A stretch of DNA of 26,054 bases from Haplomitrium mnioides (lineage: Eukaryota > Marchantiophyta > Haplomitriopsida > Calobryales): contig JBNGIS010018364.1 of NCBI GenBank assembly GCA_049999725.1, positions 1-26,054 of the forward strand, in the 5' to 3' direction. Shown piece after piece: positions 19,059 to 26,054 of the stretch. The notes beneath the pieces are model-generated. The model had not been told where the DNA came from. It saw only the letters and a program-made list of their open reading frames with translations, and searched no databases. The position numbers and the translations under genes are program-made. Every line of letters begins with the position of its first letter. Positions within the stretch are counted from its first letter, which is position 1.

Positions 19059-21776
19059 TCTATACTTGTTTTCTATATTTTTCAAAAAAATTTAAAATTA
19101 TTTCAATAATTTTTATAAATTCTTTTTCTTTAAGAAAAAAAACAAAAACAAAGTTTTTGAATTTTGATTCCTCATATTATACTTATATATTATTTTTATT
19201 TATTTTTCCACTGCTCATGTTTTCTAAATAACTAAATTCCAATATTTTATAATTTTCTATTATATTATATTGTTGAGAAGAATTTCTTGAAGAGCAGGGA
19301 AAATTCGAAATTTTTGAAGCAACCAGCCAGAATTGGAGTCGCATGAGGGAGGAATCAAGGTTGCCTAGGAGAGGCGATCCTTCAACAAGAATCAACTAAT
19401 TTGCTCAAGAATCGACCCAAATATCAAGCAAATTGCAGTTTTCAAATTTTCAAAGATTCTCCATCATTTCTAAACATTTTTTGATCAAGCTCATCAGTAG
19501 AACAAGCACAATTCAATTCTGAACAAGTAAAAATTTGAATCATCCGATTTGGTGAAGAATTGAGCAAGAAATCTTTAGATTTCAATTAATTGAAATCTTG
19601 AAGAAAATTTCAGAATCGAAGAGGAACAAGGCTGAATCGGGGATATATCATTGTTTCAACACTGATTGAAACTCTTCAAAAAGTCACCAAGGAGTTGAAG
19701 TGGCAATCTATCACTGTTTCGTATTTGGAGAAAGTTGAAAGTTTGACAGAGCCGAAAATTTGAACTTCGACATTTCTGAAAGTTTGAGTGTCAGAAAGTG
19801 CTATTTGGTGATGAAACAGTGATCCTTCACTGTTTCAACATTGAAATTTGAAAGCTCAAAGGGTGCGAATGGAGCGTTTTCTGAAAGTTCGAAACCCATT
19901 TCGTGAAATGGCGACTTATCTGTGTTTCGGTGAAAATTCGAAGGTGCCAATTTAGTAAAATATGAAAGTTCAAAGCTTCTTTTCATTCGTTATATCAGTG
20001 CTTTATCACTGTTTTGTCTATATTCTATTTTATTTGAAGAGCTTCTTGAAAGTAAGAAAGGCGATTAATTGCTATTTCGGGAATTTGAGGAAAAATAAAA
20101 AATAATAAAACTATTTTAGCTCTCGGAGGGGAAGCCACCCCTGTCTACTTTTCTAACCTATCCTAAGGTGACACGTGTTGCAAGCCAAATGGAGATGTCA
20201 GAGCCAAACCCCACCCCTAGATGCAGGTGTGGGGGTCTCTCTAATAGTAACCGTTGAAGGGATTACGAGTGAGAGCTATTTATATTAGAATTGGTTTTTG
20301 GCTGTTTGCTTATGGGATCATTTGCAAGTCGCTCATGAAGCGACGGTAGCCATGGTACCGGAGCTGTTCTCCAAAGCACCACAAGTTATATAGTGCATAT
20401 TAACTTGGCTGAAGCTACCAGATTGTCTTCTAAAGCTAGTTAAATTCACCGAAGCTGCTAGATGCAATCCCGAAGCTACTAAGTTTAACAAACCTACCTA
20501 TAAGTACTACCAAAGCACGAATTCAGCCCCAAACCTAAGTATTCAACCGAACCTAACTGTTCGTGAAGAGGGAGGATTCTGATTCTACAAATCGAGTTTT
20601 GTGCATCAAAATCGATCTTTTCTTTAGATTTGAAGACACAGAAGTGATCGTCTGATCCTGGCAAACATTTTAAGCCCTTATTTGCACATTTTGATGAAGA
20701 ATTGAGATCACATTGACCTCTGGAATTTCTGGGCTTATGAAACAGAACACCAGAACATCAGTGTTATGACATTAACTGTTCAAGTGCATGGATTTTAATT
20801 CATGAAGCACATTTGGAGTTAGAAGCAACTAGAACTATATTCTAGGATTCAAATTCAAGAATCTGACCTATATATTTGACATTCAGATCATCTTAACTCC
20901 AAATTGACATACCAATGTCATCTGCATCTGTCAATTGAAGATTTCTGAGGCCATACATTTGTTTATCTAACCAATTCAACTTATATTTCATCCTCTGATT
21001 GTCTAACATAGGTCTATACACCTGTACTGTTACATATACATTCAGTTACTCTGTTTTTAACAGAATTATAAAAATCTGAGATTGACATCAATACAAAATA
21101 CACAATCTGACATTTCAGAGAAAATTTGATAGCTTGAGATCTGACATTGCCTATAATCTATATATTGGTCATAAAATATAAACATATTACATCATACAGA
21201 TACTTAAAATTCAGAATCTAATTTACTAATTTTGAAACTAGTTCAAACATCCAAACTAATCAGTTGGCTCAAAGATTCTGTATAATTTAGCTGGCTAGAG
21301 GCCACCACTGATCCATAGGGTTTGGATACAAATTTTGGACAACATCAACTATCAAATTATATTTTCTGTCAGAAGAACAACAGTATACAATCTGGTTCCA
21401 ATACTCAGAACCCGATTACACATTTTGGATATTCAAGCAAACTTCATCAGCCTGCTGCTACCTGGAGGTGACAGTTCTTTGCTTCAGACTTGTGGATGAC
21501 CTATTGACATCAACAACAATCTGCAATAGCACTCAGTTTGGAGTTTATAGAGTCAACCCCTTGCCTACTGCAAGAAGAAGAGGGAAGCTATTCTGATAAT
21601 AACTTTGCTATAACTTTGTGTTATAGAATTGTACATTTCAAATATCTATCCAAACTAAAAGCAGTCTGTTATAATAGAACAGAACTCTGCTAGTTCTTGA
21701 ACATACAAAATCTTTTCAGTTTTTCAGCTTTTCAATTTACTTTCTTTCTTTCTGCTCAGACATGTAGTCCTGTGGG
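19059..21776 (+). other. Very long leader of copia copy 3 (2.7 kb)
   Basis: There is no recognisable coding sequence. The first part (about 19640-20080) contains degenerate reiterations of a GGCGAT..ATCACTGTTTCG motif near 19647, 19710, 19827, 19918, 20007 and 20071, alternating with GAAAGTTTGAA-type phrases. One pair forms an 11-bp inverted repeat (TGAAACAGTGA/TCACTGTTTCA, 19812-19837) with a 4-base loop. Around 20405-20490 a CCGAAGCTGCTAG-like phrase recurs three or four times. The stretch 20110-20240 is less AT-rich and contains the palindromic hexamer CACGTG of G-box elements (GACACGTGTTGC, about 20170). The leader ends at the gag ATG at 21777. Confidence 0.6.
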
Positions 21777-24700
21777 ATGGAAAAACTTAGTTTTAAGAGT
21801 CTAAACATTGAGGGGGACAACTACCTCTCTTGGTCCTTAGATGCTACGGCACATCTGGTATCCAAGGGATTGGACACCACTATCCTCACAGATGAGGATG
21901 TTACTCCTTGGCAGAAAGCCCAATCTCTGGTATTTTTAAGACATTATCTGTCAGACCTACTGAAGCTGCAATACTTGAATGAGATCAACCCAAGGATTTT
22001 GTGGGATAGTTTGAAAGCCAGATTTGACCTCACTAAAACTATCCATCTGCCTAATGCAAGGCATGACTGGGTTAACCTGAGAGTTCATGACTTTAACTCT
22101 ATTTCTAAATATAATAGTGAACTGTTCATGATAACAAGCCAACTTACACTATGTGGTCAATCAGTGATAGATGAAGAACAAATTGAAAAGATACTTTCCA
22201 CTTTCCATCCATCAAACATGATCATGTTTGCACAGTACAGGAATATGAACTTCAGAACATATTTTGAACTCATTGCATATCTCTTGCTTGCAGAGAAACA
22301 CCAGGACTTGTTACTTAAAAATTCTAAAACCAGACCTCCTAGTACTTTACATGTTTCTCAACCACCTGAAACACACTATAATTGACCATCATTAACAAGA
22401 GGATAGCCAACTAAAAGAGCCAGATTTGGTTCTACTCGGCAAATCTCAAATAGGGGCAAAGCTCCTATGACTAGATCTAGTAATTCACAATTGAGGGGGA
22501 GGGACAGAGGCAGGGGACGCGCTGGAAAGTTTATCCCAAGGGGAAATAGAGGTGCAAGACCTCAAAATAGAGGCAGAAACATGCCCTCAACCAGCAATGC
22601 TAGATACTCAAAGAGATGCACCAGATGTGGTATACTAGGTCATGCTAAGAAAATGTGTAGGATACCTGCACACCTAGTGGCACTATATGCCCGAGATCAG
22701 AGCAAACAAAATGACCAAGAAAACCATGGTGTATTCCTTGAGCAGCAAGACACATTGAATGATTATATTTTGAACAATGATGATCTGGCTGCTCTAGAGA
22801 ATCATATGCTACAATCTGCACCTGATGTTCCTTCTTTGGATGATATTAATACCTGTATTATAGACAGTGGTAGCACTCACACCATATTGAAGTGCAGGTC
22901 CTATTTTACGTCTATTACTCCTTCAAGTCGAAAGGTGATTACCATTATGGGAAGTAATCACATTGAAGAGGGGTACGGACCAGCCACTATCATATTACCA
23001 AGGGGAACCAGGTTGCACATTAGATCTGCGATATATGCGCCTAGTGCAACTAGGAATCTGATTAGTTTCAAAGACATTAAAGACAATGGATTCCACTTGC
23101 ATACAAGCACATGTAAAACTTAGGAAGTGATTCATATATTAAAGAACACTCTTGAGGGATCTGAAATAAAGGAAACACTTTTTGCGTATACCTTAGGGTT
23201 TTATGTAACGCAAATTTAGAGTTTCCTAGTTGATGCAAAACATATTGACCAAGGCATACTATGGCATAAACGCTTAGGACATCCTGGCACAAGCATGTTT
23301 TAGAAAATTCTGAAAGTGTCACGATCCATACCTCCTAGCGTTAGACCTCATATGCTCAATACAAATTGCATCCAATGCTCTCAAGGCAAGCTTGTTCTAC
23401 GACTAGCTACATCCAAAACTATAATGGATATTCCTAAGTTCCTTGAGCATTTACACGCAGATGTGTGTGGTCCTATTGACCCACCAAGTGGACCTTTTAG
23501 GTACTTCTTGGTCATAATCTGTGCATCATCGAAATGGTCTCAAGTTTTGTTACTCTCTACCTGAAACTTAGTCTTTCCTAGGATATTGGCTCATACTCTA
23601 AAATTGAAAGCTCAATTTCCAGAAAATCCAATAAGAGTCCTAAGGGTTGACAATGCGAGAGAGTTTACGTCTAAGATTTTTGACAATTTTTGTATGACTA
23701 TGGGTATTGATACCCAATACTTTGTGGCTCACGTCCATTTTCAAAATGGCATAGCCAAAAGAGTAATTAGAAGCATACAGATGATAGCTAGACCCATGTT
23801 AATGCAAACCAAGTTACCGGTTTCTACATGGGGTCGTGTTATACTGCATGCTGCTTCTTTATTGAAGTATAGGCCTTCAGCCTTTAATGCGCTATCGCCT
23901 CACCAACTTGCCTACAGGGCTATACCCGATCTCTCTCATCTCTGAATTTTTGGTTGCCAAGTCCTTGTTCCAATTTTGGGACCAAAAAGGACTAAGACGG
24001 GTTCTCAACAACAGAAGGGCATATATGTGGGCTATGAATCCCCATCAATTATACGATATCTGGAACCATCCACGACGAATGTATTTCAAGCCAGATTTGT
24101 CATCTACCACTTCTATGAGGATATATTCCCATCTTTATTTGAAGATAAAAATTCTTCAATACCAAAAATATTGGAATGAGAGAAGGTATCCACCTTATGG
24201 ATGGATCAAAGAACAAGGCAAGGTGAGGACAAAGTCAGGAAACTTCTTCACTTGACTAAGACTGTCAAACAATTGCATGACTCATTTAATGATATCGCAT
24301 AGGTAACACGATCACATATTCCTGCTGTAAATGTACCTGTAAGAATTCAAGACATTACGACAACAGTGAGTGATTAATTACCAAGGCAAAAGAGAGGACG
24401 TCCTTTAGATTCTAAGGAATCTTAGCCAATGCAATGTAATACGACAAAAAGAACTACTTTCTCTAATGATGGAACTTTATTACCATCTACATCCTATACA
24501 CCACCATCTCAACCAACTTTATCTCTTTTAGAGATCCCAGATAATAAAGAGATCTTGATCCACTATATGGATACTAGGATTTTATGGCAAAGAGAAAGTG
24601 TGAATATGGATGACCATTTTGCTTTCATGATTTCACAAACTATATCCCATATACCACCCGATCCAAGGTCTCTCAAAGAAGCAAAAGACAACCCTGATTG

Positions 24701-25184
24701 GATTGAATGGGAAAAGGCAATGAATTCCGAATTGGATTCAATGATTCAGAGGAAGGTATTTGGAACTTTAGTCTCTGTACCCTCTAATGCCAATTTAATG
24801 AGATATAGGTGGATATTCGTGAAGAAGCGAAATTAGAAAGGCACAGTTGTCCGATATAAGGCACACCTTGTAGCCAAGGGCTATCCACATATTCCTGAGA
24901 GAGATTATGATCTCACTTATACCTCGGTCATGGATGTTATCACGTACCGGTTCCTAGTTGGCTTTTCCCTAGGACATGAGCTCATGGCACATCAATTAGA
25001 TGTGGTGACAACATACCTGTACAAGCTTCTTGATACCCATATCTATATGAAGGCTCCCCTAGAGCTTATTGCTAGGAATATCTATCATATTCAAGGAGAG
25101 AATGTCTCCAAGGGGAAACCTTCAAGCAAACCATCTACCTCTTTACCTACGACCATTTTACAGCCCAAGAGGGGGAGTACTAGG
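21777..25184 (+). pseudogene. Copia polyprotein (gag-pro-int-partial RT), copy 3
   Basis: A single frame from ATG 21777 carries a UBN2-type gag (MEKLSFKSLNIEGDNYLSWS, to about 22380), an RG-rich nucleic-acid-binding segment, an intact zinc knuckle CTRCGILGHAKKMC (about 22618-22659), protease IIDSGSTHTI (about 22857-22886, active site intact), pre-integrase WHKRLGHPG (about 23262-23288), integrase HADVCGPI (about 23455-23478), RVDNAREF (about 23643-23668) and HFQNGIAK (about 23737-23760, where the catalytic Glu is Lys), the integrase C-terminus (KGIYVGYESPSIIRYLEPST), a linker, and early RT ending MKAPLELIARNIYHIQGEN at about 25050-25106. No frameshift in 3.4 kb, but twelve in-frame stops: TGA 22383, 23562, 23943, 24177; TAG 22404, 23121, 23217, 23301, 24300, 24423, 24834; TAA 24375. 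YVDD and RNase H are absent. A purine tract AAGAGGGGGAGTA lies near 25168. Confidence 0.88.
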
Positions 25185-25256
25185 CTTGGACCTGTAGTCT
25201 ATGAGATGCAGAATAGGAAGATTGGACCTATAGTCCCTCCTATGCATCAATCCATG
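25185..25256 (+). repeat. 36-bp repeat, two units, at the end of copia copy 3
   Basis: Units CTTGGACCTGTAGTCTATGA... (25185-25220) and ATTGGACCTATAGTCCCTCC... (25221-25256) match the 36-bp unit at 17875-18110 in length, phase and the conserved TTGGACCT..AGTC core. They are open in the polyprotein frame (LGPVVYEMQNRK, IGPIVPPMHQSM). Confidence 0.75.
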
Positions 25257-25770
25257 CCTCTGATATGTGAAGCTAGCGGCTTTGCCGGTTTCTCCTCATG
25301 TGACTTTGATGTTGAGTGCACATTGACTATGAGAGGTGGGTTGAAGTGTGGCTGCAATCATCAATACACAACAAAATCTACAAAGAACAGCCGCTACTTT
25401 GAACCAGGAATAGCCACTGAGTTCCTGTTTTACTTGGCAGTCAAAATTTTTTTTTCGAAGATTTGTCATTTAAAAACATCAAATTTAAGACTAAAATCTT
25501 CTTTTCAAAAAACAAATTGTTTTTTATGAACAAAAAATGCATATTTTTTGTTTGGATTATATTTCAAATATTTTTTTAGAAACAAAACTTAAAAAAAAAC
25601 ATTTTGGTTATTCGAACATTTTGAAAAAACTTGACATGATTGTGAATAAATTAAATTCATCAAAAAAGAAATAAAATATATATCTTTCGGTAGAAAAAAA
25701 CTACATGAAAACGTAAATGTCCATTCGGATAAGGTTTTTAAACCTTACTTTGAGCATCGTAGCCAACAAA
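25257..25770. other. AT-rich flank after copia copy 3, unknown coding-like patch
   Basis: The frame of copy 3 stays open to 25529. From 25257 to about 25390 the peptide is Cys-rich (CEASGFAGFSSCDFDVEC, GGLKCGCNHQY), with no family I recognise; it may be unrelated flanking sequence that is open by chance. CAGCCGCTACTTTGAACCA at about 25388-25406 is shared with 2667-2686 (minus strand). The remainder is AT-rich and featureless. No 3' LTR is visible. Confidence 0.4.
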
Positions 25771-26054
25771 GTCTATGCAAGCATAGACTCCAAACTAGAA
25801 CCGTAAAGCCTATGCACGCATAGACTCCAAACAAGAATCCTAAATCCTTTACGTGCTTAGACTCTGAACAAAAACAACGAAGCCATGCACGCATGGACTT
25901 TCAACTAGAATCCTAGAGCCAAAACACGCCAAGGTTCTAAATAAGAACCCTGCAGCCTATGCAAGCATAGACAGTGAACAAGAACCCTTTGACCAACGGG
26001 TGCAGGTACTCTGAACAACAACCTTACAACTTAAACGCGTAAGGAAACCGAACA
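25771..26054. repeat. 37-bp tandem array with palindromic core, 7-8 units
   Basis: Units of 36-37 bp start at 25771, 25808, 25845 and onward to the window end. The typical form is GCCTATGCACGCATAGACTC followed by CAAACAAGAATCCTAAA. The first 18 bp carry the same palindrome as the other arrays (CTATGCACGCATAG) and the last 19 bp are a conserved A-rich spacer. Middle units are more degenerate. The array continues beyond the window. Confidence 0.85.

Noticed and set aside
21777-25140. In-frame TAG/TGA as reassigned or read-through codons
   Set aside because: Stops also interrupt unrelated genes here, catalytic residues are lost too, and the affected positions line up with Arg or Trp codons in the other copy, so mutation explains them.

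Overview
The window looks like repeat-rich nuclear DNA of a land plant or close algal relative. It is AT-rich, has plant-type Ty1/copia polyproteins with UBN2-like gag and tRNA-iMet-type primer sites, at least one clear GT-AG intron, long microsatellites and no bacterial features. The non-transposon gene families (a DUF7869-type protein and a ParB-like/DNA-methylase protein) make me lean to a seed-free lineage (bryophyte, lycophyte, fern or charophyte), but that is inference. I see no intact protein-coding gene, tRNA or rRNA; every recognisable gene is broken.

Layout. 1-4600 holds two pieces of a DUF7869-type gene, tail to tail: copy A on + (about 414-2217) and copy B on - (about 4560-2690). 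A tandem array built on a palindrome lies between the two halves of copy B. 5406-13182 (-) is one large broken gene: exon 1 (13182-12819), an 835-bp intron filled with a 24-bp minisatellite, exon 2 (11983 down into a CT microsatellite with a 100-N gap), a ParB/Srx-like segment (about 11460-10851), then, after a 4.7-kb copia insertion, the C-terminal half of a beta-class DNA methyltransferase (about 6104-5406). Head to head with it on + is copy C (13931-about 15000), the N-terminal half of a DUF7869-type gene.

15002-18110 is a second copia copy whose gag-protease part is replaced by a C+T-rich segment. 18745-about 25256 is a third copia copy with a 299-bp LTR, a 2.7-kb leader and a full-length reading frame broken only by stop codons. 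Both end in the same way: the reverse transcriptase stops just after its first conserved block, joins a purine-rich tract and runs into 36-bp repeats that stay open in frame. A last palindrome-based array (37-bp unit) closes the window.

Three things stand out. One is a eukaryotic ParB-like plus DNA-methylase gene. Another is one fully alternating pyrimidine-purine palindrome (TATGCGCGCATA and variants) that seeds arrays of 92, 24 and 37 bp, several of them apparently intronic. The third is a 36-bp coding-like repeat at the 3' end of a copia lineage that seems to have lost its polymerase.
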